In this document: positions 27,600 through 37,000 of the stretch, piece by piece
Position numbering within the stretch: the first letter of the stretch is position 1
How the letters are laid out: every line of letters starts with the position of its first letter
NCBI RefSeq assembly: GCF_000974785.1
Contig: NZ_BBWV01000002.1
Coordinates: forward strand, 1,054,001 to 1,118,000
Origin: Flavihumibacter petaseus NBRC 106054
GTDB taxonomy: Bacteria > Bacteroidota > Bacteroidia > Chitinophagales > Chitinophagaceae
Reading direction: 5' to 3'
Length of the DNA stretch: 64,000 nt
Translations under genes and position numbers: made by a program
The notes under the pieces: generated by a model
Database searches by the model: none
The model's input: the letters and a program-made list of their open reading frames with translations, nothing else
What the model was told of the DNA's origin: nothing

Positions 27600-29782
27600 C
27601 GGGCATTGGCAGCGGCTGGGAAATTGAACCGGCGGGTAGTGGGATCATTGACCAGGTTGCCAAATGAAAATTCAAGTGGTTGTGACCAGGTGTTGCCATC
27701 GTCACTGAATTGCAAGCGGCCTTTTTCCAGCAAGCCCTTCGACGAACCGACAGGTGGTGTGTACGCGAAACCTGACAGTGAATTACCGGCGCCCAGGTCG
27801 ATCACGATGAAGTGCTGATTGCCTCCGGCAGACAGCCACCAGGTTTTGGGATCATTGTCAAATGCCGCATTGCCGGGATGTTTGTCTGTTTCGCTGTCAA
27901 CCTTCACCAGTTTCCAGTTTTTGCTGATCAGTCCGAAGCTGCGCCGGGCAACAGCGCCTTTTTCTCCTTTGTTTTTGCCTGTGGAAATCGCGATGGCCCT
28001 GATCTCGCCACCGTTGTTCTCAAATGGCTGGCTGAAAAGGCTTGTATTACTACCCGGTTCACTGCCGTCGGTGGTATAACGGATTTCATAATCGCCTGCC
28101 AGGTTTTTTGCGGCGTTTTCACCATGCGGTTTCCAGCCGAAAGCCTGCTGTAAAGGTGAAATATTGATAAGGCCATTGCTATTACGCGTGATCCCCAGTT
28201 GTGGTGGCCGCGTTTTGTAATAATGTGCAGAAATCTTGCTGATCGCCGGCGTGGCACGGCTTTCCAGGATCCTGATCCGGAACTTTGCTGAAGTAGTTTC
28301 AGGAAAACGAAGGATTCTTTTGTAACCGATATTGGTTGCTGCAGCAATCTCTTTCCAGTTATTATCGATCCATGCGTCGAGCGCGTGTTTTGCAACGCGT
28401 TCGCTGTAGGAAGTGATGGCTTCCTGGATCACCAGACGGTTGATGGTTACTGGAGTCGCGGTAGTGATCACCATTTCCTGTGGTTTGGATGCCGGCAACA
28501 GTTGAAACGTTTTGTCTGAGTTATCCAGCACTGCTGCGGCGCCTTTGGCACCCGCTAAGAGATCTGTACCATAGGTAACACGGATCCGCTCACCAACTTC
28601 CTTTAATACACCAACATCTTCCGGAGAGAATTTCCCGTTGCGGTTCGGCGGAATATTGAGCAGGAAGGTAGAGTTGCCCCCGACGGAGCGTTCATAGATG
28701 TCAAAGACGTCATCTGCATTCCTGACCTGTTGCAGGCTGTCATCCCGGTAAAACCAGCCTTCGCGGATCGACGTATTTGTTTCCGCCTGCTGGTAGTGGA
28801 GGAACTTTCCTTTTTCCAGTTCGGCAAGGCTACCCAGCGACTCCGCTTCGAGGTCCGGAAAATGAATGGCTGTGCGCGGGTCATCTTCGTAGGGAATTAC
28901 ATTCCATTCGGTAGTGCGGGTACGGCCACTTTCATTGCCGCACCACCGGATATCTTCCTTTCCAAAGATCACCGCCTGCGGCGCAAGCGTGCGGATCAGC
29001 TTTTTCCAGGCGGTATAATTGTATTGCTGGTTGCCTTTGCGTTTGGGATGCGCGCCATCAAACCATACCTCATCTACGGGGCCGTATTCTGTGAGCAGTT
29101 CAAAAAGCTGGTTCAGGAAATATTCGTTGTAGTCATCCACTACAAAATCAAAGGTGTTTTTATTGGCGAATGGTCTTCCGGGAACAGACCGGGGTATGGT
29201 TCGCTTTGTATAGCTGCTCCCGTTGCCGTACAGGCCTTTTTCATTTTCGATCTGGAAAAGATCAGCGGGGGAAAGATAAATGCCCAGGCGCAGTCCGGAT
29301 TTACGGCAGGAAGCTGACAGGTCTTTGATGATATCTCCCTTGCCCTTTTGGAACCCGGTGGACATAATGCCGTGATCAGTATAGCGGCTTTGCCAGAGAA
29401 CAAAACCGTCGTGATGTTTGGCGGTCAGGATAACCATTTTCATGCCTGCAGCTTTCATGGCAGCACACCATTGGTCCGTGTCCAGTTCTTTCAGATCAAA
29501 AATGTGCGGGTCTTCCTTTCCCGTTCCCCATTCCATCCGGGTAAAGGAATTGGGGCCAAAATGTATAAAGGCGATGAACTCTTTTTTAAGCGCTGCATAT
29601 TGGTTTGCTGTAGGAACCACATGTACCGCTTTGGCAATGATCTGTTCCGGGCTGTCTCCTGGTTCAATGGCGATGGTATTCGCGTTGGCTATTGATCGTT
29701 TGCCGGATGATGATGCAGGCGATTGGGCGGAAAGCTGCAGGGCAGCGGCAAGGCAGGTCAGCAGGCAGAAGGATTTGATCAT
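27518..29782 (-). CDS. Alpha-L-fucosidase, GH29, with C-terminal discoidin domain
   Basis: A secreted 754-residue enzyme that removes alpha-linked fucose from glycans. The signal peptide is about 1-20 (LAAALQLSAQ). The GH29 barrel runs from about 55 to 400 with the hallmarks FIHFGPNSF, AKHHDGF (H123-H124-D125) and the nucleophile D242 in VDEVWFDGAHP. A linker and a beta-sandwich with YTTDGSEPGSNTSLF (chitobiase C-terminal-like) follow, then an F5/8-type discoidin carbohydrate-binding module (about 625-754). The gene is isolated from the arabinan locus. Its 3' end overlaps the convergent acetyltransferase frame. Confidence 0.93.
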   Translation of the reverse strand: MIKSFCLLTCLAAALQLSAQSPASSSGKRSIANANTIAIEPGDSPEQIIAKAVHVVPTANQYAALKKEFIAFIHFGPNSFTRMEWGTGKEDPHIFDLKELDTDQWCAAMKAAGMKMVILTAKHHDGFVLWQSRYTDHGIMSTGFQKGKGDIIKDLSASCRKSGLRLGIYLSPADLFQIENEKGLYGNGSSYTKRTIPRSVPGRPFANKNTFDFVVDDYNEYFLNQLFELLTEYGPVDEVWFDGAHPKRKGNQQYNYTAWKKLIRTLAPQAVIFGKEDIRWCGNESGRTRTTEWNVIPYEDDPRTAIHFPDLEAESLGSLAELEKGKFLHYQQAETNTSIREGWFYRDDSLQQVRNADDVFDIYERSVGGNSTFLLNIPPNRNGKFSPEDVGVLKEVGERIRVTYGTDLLAGAKGAAAVLDNSDKTFQLLPASKPQEMVITTATPVTINRLVIQEAITSYSERVAKHALDAWIDNNWKEIAAATNIGYKRILRFPETTSAKFRIRILESRATPAISKISAHYYKTRPPQLGITRNSNGLINISPLQQAFGWKPHGENAAKNLAGDYEIRYTTDGSEPGSNTSLFSQPFENNGGEIRAIAISTGKNKGEKGAVARRSFGLISKNWKLVKVDSETDKHPGNAAFDNDPKTWWLSAGGNQHFIVIDLGAGNSLSGFAYTPPVGSSKGLLEKGRLQFSDDGNTWSQPLEFSFGNLVNDPTTRRFNFPAAANARYVRLECLAAAANDDSFSIAELEFFSQ

Positions 29783-29896
29783 GACAAAGATTAGTATGAC
29801 AATGGGCGCTAAAATTCCCGATTTGCGTGAAGCCCAACTTCCTGAAAAAGTCCAATTTCTGCTTTAAATTACCCCTTATACCAGCTATTGTCACTT

Positions 29897-30724
29897 ATGA
29901 AATGGATCACCCGTGAACGTCCCAAAATTGACCGGATTGCCTGCCCATGGCTGATCAGGAAGTTTATTGATCCGCAGGCAGAGTTTCTCTACGTGCCCTT
30001 CCGGGAAGTGCTGGCGATGGCGGATCAGCTGGGTGCTATCCCGTTTGATGTTCCGGATGTGAAGTTTTCGCATAAAGGAGCATATTGCACGTTTGATGCA
30101 CTGGTTAAGGAATACCGGATCGAAGATCCTGCCGTTGATACAATGGCAGTGATCATACGGGGGGCAGACACAGACCGCCACGACCTTGCTCCGCAAGCGA
30201 GTGGTCTCTGGGCGATATCCGCAGGGCTGGCTCAGCATTTCACCAACGACCACGAGTTGCTTGAAAAAGGGATGTTGCTGTACGATGCCCTGTACGCCTG
30301 GGCCAAATACCTGCAGCATGAAAAACATACCGGCCAGCCTTTCGAAAACCTGCTGGTGAATGTATTCAACAGTCATCTGAAGGGGAAAAGAATTCCCGCA
30401 TGGGCAAAGGAGCTTAAAGAAATGATCCAGGACCATATCGATACCAACCTCACGTTAAAGGAAATTTCACGTGGATTGGATATCAGTCCCTCATATTTAT
30501 CACGAGAGTTCTCCAAATACTTCAACGATCTTTCGTTCGGAGAATATATCCGGCAGCAACGGATAGAAAAAGCAAAGGAACTGATGCGAAACGGAACATA
30601 TTCCCTTACTGACATTGCATACCTGACCGGGTTCTCGGACCAGAGCCATTTTACGCGGATCTTTCAGCGGCATACCGGTGAAACGCCATCTGCCTACCGG
30701 AAAAAGATTCCACGCGAGAAATGA
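29897..30724 (+). CDS. ChrB-domain protein fused to an AraC-type DNA-binding domain
   Basis: A 275-residue protein. The first 135 residues are a ChrB C-terminal-type domain, hallmarks RPKIDRIACPWLIRKFID and IRGADTDRHDLAPQASGLW. Residues about 165-272 are a complete AraC double helix-turn-helix (LTLKEISRGLDISPSYLSREF, then SLTDIAYLTGFSDQSHFTRIFQR). In classical chromate operons ChrB is a separate protein needed for regulated chromate resistance; here the sensor-like domain is joined to a DNA-binding output. It precedes chrA by 76 bp, so it is the likely regulator of the chromate genes. The ATG at 29897 is preferred over a TTG 9 bp upstream. Confidence 0.88.
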   Translation: MKWITRERPKIDRIACPWLIRKFIDPQAEFLYVPFREVLAMADQLGAIPFDVPDVKFSHKGAYCTFDALVKEYRIEDPAVDTMAVIIRGADTDRHDLAPQASGLWAISAGLAQHFTNDHELLEKGMLLYDALYAWAKYLQHEKHTGQPFENLLVNVFNSHLKGKRIPAWAKELKEMIQDHIDTNLTLKEISRGLDISPSYLSREFSKYFNDLSFGEYIRQQRIEKAKELMRNGTYSLTDIAYLTGFSDQSHFTRIFQRHTGETPSAYRKKIPREK

Positions 30725-30800
30725 GCCCGGAAGTGCAATTTTATACAAGTAGTGAACAGGCGTACAATTCCCGCGCTGCAAGCCGGCGTAGTATTGCCAA

Positions 30801-31958
30801 ATGAATAATGGCAACACCCTGGTGCCCGCTTACAGTCTTCGGCAACTTGCGGGTTATTTCCTGAAACTTGGAACTGTGGGATTTGGCGGCCCGGTGGCAC
30901 TGGTCGGTTATATGCACCGTGACCTCGTAGAACAACGTAAATGGATGACCGAAGAGGATTACAGGGAGGGACTTGCACTGGCACAGCTGGCGCCGGGCCC
31001 GCTGGCTGCCCAGCTGGCAATCTATCTTGGTTTCGTACATTATCGTTATTGGGGAGCAACACTGGCAGGCATCGCCTTCGTGATCCCGTCATTCCTGATG
31101 GTCCTGACTATCGGATACATTTATGTGCAGGCCGGTGGAATTCCCTGGATGCAGGCAATCTTTTACGGGATTGGTGCTGCGGTGATCGGTATCATCGCGG
31201 TGAGCAGTTACAAGCTGACCCGGAAAAGCCTGGGCAGCAATAAGCTGCTCTGGCTTTTTTTCCTGGTGCTGGCGGTGTCTACCTATCTGACCGAGTCCGA
31301 AAATCTCTGGCTGATCCTGGCTGCAGGTGCGATCAACCTGCTGGTGGTAGCGCCGCCGGGATGGCCTGGAAGGAAGCAGTATTATTACTACCCGGTATTG
31401 TTGCTGCAGATCGGGGTTGCAGCTGCACCAGACAAACTCATGCAGATCGCCTGGTATTTTTTTAAAGCGGGAGCTTTCGTATTTGGGAGCGGTCTGGCGA
31501 TCGTGCCTTTTCTCTATGGTGGGGTAGTGAAGGAGTTCGGCTGGCTGAATGAACAGCAGTTTTTGGATGCCGTTGCGGTGGCGATGATCACACCGGGTCC
31601 GGTTGTGATCACTGTCGGATTTATCGGTTACCTGGTAGCAGGTTTTCCCGGTGCGACAGTAGCTGCTTTGGCGACTTTTCTACCCTGCTACCTGTTTACG
31701 ATTCTCCCGGCCCCCTGGTTTTCGCGTTATGGAAAGCACCCTTCCATCAAGGCATTCGTTGACGGGGTGACCGCAGCAGCAGTCGGTGCAATTGGCGGGG
31801 CGGTGCTGGTACTGGCCAAAAGGCAATTGACGGATATTACCACGATCATTCTTGCAGTATTGACTATCTTGGTGTTGCTGCGTTTTAAAAAGATCCCCGA
31901 ACCATACCTCATCCTGGCCGCGGCAGTCAGCGGCCTGCTGATCAAGACTTTCTTATAA
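30801..31958 (+). CDS. chrA: Chromate efflux transporter ChrA (long, two-domain form)
   Basis: A 385-residue inner-membrane protein of the CHR superfamily, exporting chromate. It has the two-repeat structure: in the first half FLKLGTVGFGGPVALVGYM and LAQLAPGPLAAQLAIYLG, in the second half FFKAGAFVFGSGLAIVPFL and AVAMITPGPVVITVGFIGY. About ten hydrophobic segments are visible. The long two-domain form works as a single protein. It sits 76 bp after the ChrB-AraC gene and 16 bp before the DUF1259 gene. Confidence 0.95.
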   Translation: MNNGNTLVPAYSLRQLAGYFLKLGTVGFGGPVALVGYMHRDLVEQRKWMTEEDYREGLALAQLAPGPLAAQLAIYLGFVHYRYWGATLAGIAFVIPSFLMVLTIGYIYVQAGGIPWMQAIFYGIGAAVIGIIAVSSYKLTRKSLGSNKLLWLFFLVLAVSTYLTESENLWLILAAGAINLLVVAPPGWPGRKQYYYYPVLLLQIGVAAAPDKLMQIAWYFFKAGAFVFGSGLAIVPFLYGGVVKEFGWLNEQQFLDAVAVAMITPGPVVITVGFIGYLVAGFPGATVAALATFLPCYLFTILPAPWFSRYGKHPSIKAFVDGVTAAAVGAIGGAVLVLAKRQLTDITTIILAVLTILVLLRFKKIPEPYLILAAAVSGLLIKTFL

Positions 31959-31974
31959 CCAGTAATTCTGAAAT

Positions 31975-32937
31975 ATGAAAAGCATAATGCTGATACCTGC
32001 CTTAATGGTTCTGCTTGGCTCCTGCAGCCAGCCTTCGGGAACTGCTGTCCGGCTGAATGCAGATAAAGGCAAACAGGATACCATCATCTGCTCGCCTGCC
32101 GGTAATCCCATCGATTTTACCGTTATAGAAAAAATAACAGGTCTGAAAGGTATATCCAAAAATGGGGAGTATAAAATCACCGTGCCGCAAAATGACCTGA
32201 AAGTGGTCGTCGATGGATTCAAAATAATCCCGCCAATGGGTTTGGGAAGCTGGGTGGCTTTCACACCCTGCCGGCAGGAGGTAATGGTCATGGGTGATAT
32301 TATCCTGGCAGAAAATGACCTTCAGCCCGTACAGCAGGAAGTTATCCGGCAGGGTCTTGCGATCACAGCCATACACAATCACTTCGTGCGCAACCACCCG
32401 AATGTGTTGTACATGCATATTGATGGTCGCGGCAACCTTGAAAAAATGGCCGGTTGTGTGAAGGCTGTATTGGATAAAGTAAAAACTTTAAGGGGAGGTG
32501 ATCCTGCGGCTGTAAAGGCAGACAGCGTGGTGAATACCCTGAATACAGCCAGTTTGGATAATATCCTTGGCTATAAGGGAGAGATGAGCAAAGGTGTTTA
32601 CAAGTATACGATCGGCAGGCCGGATGTGCCTTTGCAGGAGCATGGTATTCCGGTCAGCGCTTTCATTGGCTTTAATACCTGGGCGGCGTGGCAGGGTACA
32701 CCTGAAAAAGCTGCAGTTGCCGGCGATTTCACCATGCTGGAAGAGGAGGTGCAGCCAGTGATCAGAACGCTGATCAGTAGCGGAATTGAAGTAGTCGCTG
32801 TTCACAACCACATGGTCCAGGAAACACCCAAAGTGTTCTTTCTGCACTATTGGGGAACAGGTGATGCACAGCAACTGGCCAGGGCGTTAAGAGCGGCATT
32901 GAATCAGTGTGGAAAAAAAACGGGGCATCAAAGCTGA
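31975..32937 (+). CDS. Lipoprotein with two DUF1259 (LppY/LpqO-like) domains
   Basis: A 320-residue protein; the lipobox LLGSC predicts lipidated Cys17. Two DUF1259 units follow (about 45-165 and 185-315). Each has the signature LGSWVAF/FNTWAAW, then a block with a conserved histidine pair: ITAIHNHFVRNHPNVLYMHI in the first and VVAVHNHMVQETPKVFFLHY in the second. The family is of unknown function; the repeated HNH-like histidines suggest metal or oxyanion binding, as inference. The 16-bp gap from chrA indicates one transcript, so a role in chromate tolerance is plausible. Confidence 0.88.
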   Translation: MKSIMLIPALMVLLGSCSQPSGTAVRLNADKGKQDTIICSPAGNPIDFTVIEKITGLKGISKNGEYKITVPQNDLKVVVDGFKIIPPMGLGSWVAFTPCRQEVMVMGDIILAENDLQPVQQEVIRQGLAITAIHNHFVRNHPNVLYMHIDGRGNLEKMAGCVKAVLDKVKTLRGGDPAAVKADSVVNTLNTASLDNILGYKGEMSKGVYKYTIGRPDVPLQEHGIPVSAFIGFNTWAAWQGTPEKAAVAGDFTMLEEEVQPVIRTLISSGIEVVAVHNHMVQETPKVFFLHYWGTGDAQQLARALRAALNQCGKKTGHQS

Positions 32938-33221
32938 TCCAGCTGCCGGATGATTTCCCGGGCCGGGGTTACGCCGCTGGTGCGCCAGACAACCTGCCCA
33001 TTGCGAAAGATCATCAATGTTGGCACTGACTGAACGCCGTATCGGCGCGCATAAGCGGGATTTTTATCGATGTCCATTTTCAGAACGGTGGCCTTTTCGC
33101 CGACTTTGTCTTTTACTTCCTTTAAAATCGGTGGCATCATTTTGCAGGGACCGCACCATTCTGCGAAAAAATCCACGATCACAGGCTTGTCTCCCTTGAT
33201 ATGCGTTTCGAAACTGTTCAT
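32928..33221 (-). CDS. trxA: Thioredoxin
   Basis: A 97-residue cytoplasmic thioredoxin: active site W22-C23-G24-P25-C26, with cis-Pro in SVPTLMIF. It has no signal peptide. The length is slightly below the usual 105. It reduces protein disulfides and can donate electrons to reductases such as the thioredoxin-dependent CysH type found elsewhere in this window. Its 3' end overlaps the convergent DUF1259 gene by 10 bp, so it is not part of the chromate operon. Confidence 0.93.
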   Translation of the reverse strand: MNSFETHIKGDKPVIVDFFAEWCGPCKMMPPILKEVKDKVGEKATVLKMDIDKNPAYARRYGVQSVPTLMIFRNGQVVWRTSGVTPAREIIRQLDQL

Positions 33222-33281
33222 GATTACCTGCTATTGGTGTAAAGCAATAACGCAGGTTCCGCATAATTGTTCAGGCCAGTT

Positions 33282-34052
33282 TCAGCGATTGTCCTGTCGC
33301 AACTGCTGGTTGTAGGCGGATGGCGAAACTCCGAACTGTTTGGCAAAGCTTCTGCCGAAATTGGTCTGTGACCGGAATCCTACCATTGCGGCTACTTCAA
33401 AAATTTTGTAATCGCCGGAAGCCAGCAATTCTGCCGCTCTTTTGAGCCTGCTGAGATTGATCAGCTCATGCAATGTGAGGTTGGAAAGCGATTTGATCTT
33501 CCGGTAAAGCGTCGGCCGGCTCATGTTCATTTTGCGTGCGATCATTTCGACGTCCAGTTCTTCTTCTTCGATATGTTCGTAGATAATTCCCCTGAGTGTT
33601 TCCAGGAACTGCTCGTCTGATTTCGTGTGTGCCATACTGCGGATATGCACCAACGGCGAATTGGCAAAATAGTCTTTCAGCTTGTCGCGGTTAGCCAGCA
33701 GGTTGGCCACCTGTGCCTGCAGGAATTCAGGAGAAAATGGTTTTTCGATATAGGCATCTGCCCCCAGTTCCAGCCCCTGGATCTTGCTTTGCAAAGCATT
33801 CTTGGCAGTGAGCAGCACAACGGGAATATGACTGTAATCCACGCTGCTTTTGATCAGCCGGCAAAATTCAAATCCATCCATTTCCGGCATCATCACATCT
33901 GAGATGATGAGGTGCACCGTTTGTTCCTGCAGGATGGCCAGCGCCTCTTTGCCGTTGGCGGCTTTCTGAACGGCATATCTTTCCGAAAGATCGCCGGCGA
34001 TGAAATCCAGCATTTCTTCATTGTCTTCCACGATCAGGAGGGTTGGTCTCAT
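33282..34052 (-). CDS. Response regulator with AraC-type output, arabinan locus
   Basis: A 256-residue protein: receiver (about 1-120; E9-D10, phospho-acceptor D52 in LIISDVMMPEMDGFEF, Lys in YIEKPFSPEF) joined to an AraC helix-turn-helix pair (about 150-250; DVEMIARKMNMSRPTLYRKI and YKIFEVAAMVGFRSQTNFGRSF). These are exactly the last two domains of a Bacteroidota hybrid two-component system (HTCS), here as a separate protein. The ATG overlaps the stop of the sensor kinase (ATGA). It likely activates the SusC/SusD-GH43 operon that diverges from the kinase. Confidence 0.9.
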   Translation of the reverse strand: MRPTLLIVEDNEEMLDFIAGDLSERYAVQKAANGKEALAILQEQTVHLIISDVMMPEMDGFEFCRLIKSSVDYSHIPVVLLTAKNALQSKIQGLELGADAYIEKPFSPEFLQAQVANLLANRDKLKDYFANSPLVHIRSMAHTKSDEQFLETLRGIIYEHIEEEELDVEMIARKMNMSRPTLYRKIKSLSNLTLHELINLSRLKRAAELLASGDYKIFEVAAMVGFRSQTNFGRSFAKQFGVSPSAYNQQLRQDNR

Positions 34053-37000
34053 GGGATTTGATTTTCCGGCCAGTTGCGCCGTTGCGTGAAGGGACTGAGG
34101 TTAAATTCGTGTTGCTGCCGGATTGGCAATTCCAGGCGGAATACATTTTTTTCCGAAACCGGTGATGCCATCTGCAGGCTTCCGTTGTGCAAAGCTGCGA
34201 GTGATCTTGAAAGGGCAAGGCCGATACCGGTTCCTTTCTTTTTTTCCGATTCGCGCAGACGCACAAAAGGTTCAAAGATCTTTTCCCGCAGGTTGTCGGG
34301 AATTACGTCACCATCACTGGATACTTCCAATACAAACGAAGTATCATCTTCCTTTACCGGGTAAAGCTGAACAGCGGCAGCCGTTGCGGCATATTTAATG
34401 GCATTGCTGAACAGGTTATACAGGATCTTGTGGAAAGCATCGAGGTCGATATAAGCCTGTACCGGTTGTGGTGGCAATTGCAGGCGGAATTCGATCTGGT
34501 GTTGATCTGCCAGTTCCTTAAACCCGGCAAACACATCGTCGAGGATGTCAGCAATGTTTGCTTTTACGAAATTCAGGCTGAAGCCCTCCTGTTCTGTTTG
34601 CCGGAAGTCCAGCAACTGGTTGGTGAGTTCGATCAGGCGGTTGGTATTCCGGTCCATGATGCGCAGGTTATGCGTAAGGTCCGGCAGCTGGGCTGATTGG
34701 CGGATCACTTTTTCAAGAGGCGCCTTGATCAATGTGAGCGGCGTCCTGATCTCATGCGCTACATGAGTAAAGAAGTCAACCTTGGCGCGAAAGATCTCTT
34801 TGTCTTTTGCGATCTCCAGCAGTTCATAACGGCGCCTGTTGATGGCCTCGGTTCGCCGGTGGTAAGCACGGATCAGCCACGCGATAAGCGCGGCTGCCAG
34901 CAAGATGTATCCCGCGTATGCCCACGGGCTGCGCCACCATGGCGGAAGAATTTCTATAGACAGGCTCGCTGATTCACCGTCAAGCACAGCGTTCATCTTT
35001 CGGACGGTGAACATGTACCTGCCGGGGGCGAGGTCGGTAAAATAGGCTTTACGGTTCTGCTTCAGGAAAGTCCAGTTCTTATCCAGACCCTCCATCCGGT
35101 ATGCATATTCCGTCATTTCAGGGGCGGTGAAACCGAGTGCAGCAAAGTCGATACTTAAAGTCGACTGATCATAGGGCAGCACTATTTTACGGGTAAAACT
35201 GATCGACTGTTGCAGCCGGGATTCACCACCGATAGGCAATTCGCGGTTGAACACCTGGAATCCCGTGATATACATCGGCGAGGGCGACTCAGGTTGTAAC
35301 ATCGCTGCCGGCTGAAAGCTGATCATGCCTTTTACACTGCCGTAATAAAGCCTGCCGGAAGCATCCTTATATACTGAGTTGAAATTATACTGATCGTTCA
35401 GTGTGCCGTTTGGCGTTCGGTAAATCGTGCTGTTGCTGTTCTCTTTAAACTGAACGATGCCATTGGAAGTAGACAGCCAGAGGCGTTGCAGGTTATCTTC
35501 GGTTACCGTGAGAATAAAGTTTGACGGTAGTCCCGCTTCTTTGCGGAAGGTGGTAAAGGTCTTGCTGGCGCTGTCAAAACGGCAAAGCCCGTCTTCTGTT
35601 CCCAGCCAGATCCGGTGATTGTGATCTTCATAGATATAGTTGACCCGGTCGCTGCTGAGTGATTTACTATCGGTTGCACTATGCCGGTAGTTGAATTGTT
35701 TTCCCGTGTGGGGATCAAAAACATTTACGCCATCGCCGTATGTTGCCCCCCAGATCCAGCCGCGGCTGTCTACCAGCAGGTGGGCATACCAGTTATACAG
35801 GGGCAGGCCTTCAATGACGGAAAAGGTAGCCGTACTCTTGTTGTAGCGATAAGCGCCGCGGGTGGTTCCTGCGAGAATGTGTCCCTCCGCGTCCCTGGTT
35901 AGGCAATAGATGAAATTGCTCAGCAAGCCGCTGCCGTTTTCAATTGAAAAGTGGCGGATCACTTTCTGCTGTTGCAGATCCATCAGGTCAAGGCCATGTT
36001 CAAAGGTGCCGATCCACAATTGTCCGGAGTCGACCAGCAGTCCATGGATATTCGCATAGCTGATGCTTCCCGCAAGTCCGGACGGCTGAAATACGGAAAA
36101 TAACCCGGTTGCCGTATCCAGTTTGTTCAGGCCTGCATCTTCTGTGCCGATCCACAGGCAGCCTTTGTTGTCGGCATGAATTTCCCGGACTACATTTCCA
36201 CTGAGTGAATTCTCACCCGTTTTTGGAAAGTATTTGTGGAAGACAGTTGCCTGTTGGGGAAAATAGTTGACACCGCCGAAATAGGTGCCGGCCCAAACAC
36301 CGCCTTCGCTGTCTTCGAGGAGCGTGTATACTGCATTGTCAGAGATGGAGTAGGGGTCGTTGTAGGCTTTCTGCAGATTGACGGTTGCCCTGGTGGCGCG
36401 ATCGTAGGTATAAATGCCATTCTCGCTGGCAATCCAGATATCACCCGACTGGCGCTCGAGGAAGTTGCGTACGAAGATGCCTGTGCTGTCTTTGGCCTTG
36501 TACAATAACGAAACGGTGATATGGTGTAGGGGGTTGAAGATCCTGGCGCCATTACTCGTTCCGGCCAGGATCTGACCATCGCGGGTCGGTACAATCTTCT
36601 CTATCCATAAAGACCCATCCTGGAGCAATTGAAATCCCTGGAAAGTATTTCGATCATTATCGTAACGGAATAACCAACCTGTCGGTGTGGAAGCCCAGAG
36701 TGTTCCGGTTGGATCGGTACAAATGGAACTTACTTCAAAATGACCCGGAATCGGAAACACCGTGATCCGCTGTTGTTGCTGATCGTACCGGTACAACGTA
36801 AAGAACTGCACAAACCAGAGGTTTCCGTGGCGGTCCATTTTCATATCCGCTACAGGCAGCGAACTGGTTGGGCGGATCAGGGTAAAGCTTTCTGTCTTTT
36901 CATTATACCGGTAAAGGCCACGTTCCGTGCCGACCCAGATAGTACCATGCGGGTCTTCATAAAGACTGTGAATAAAATTGTTGCCAATGGAACCCTGCTG

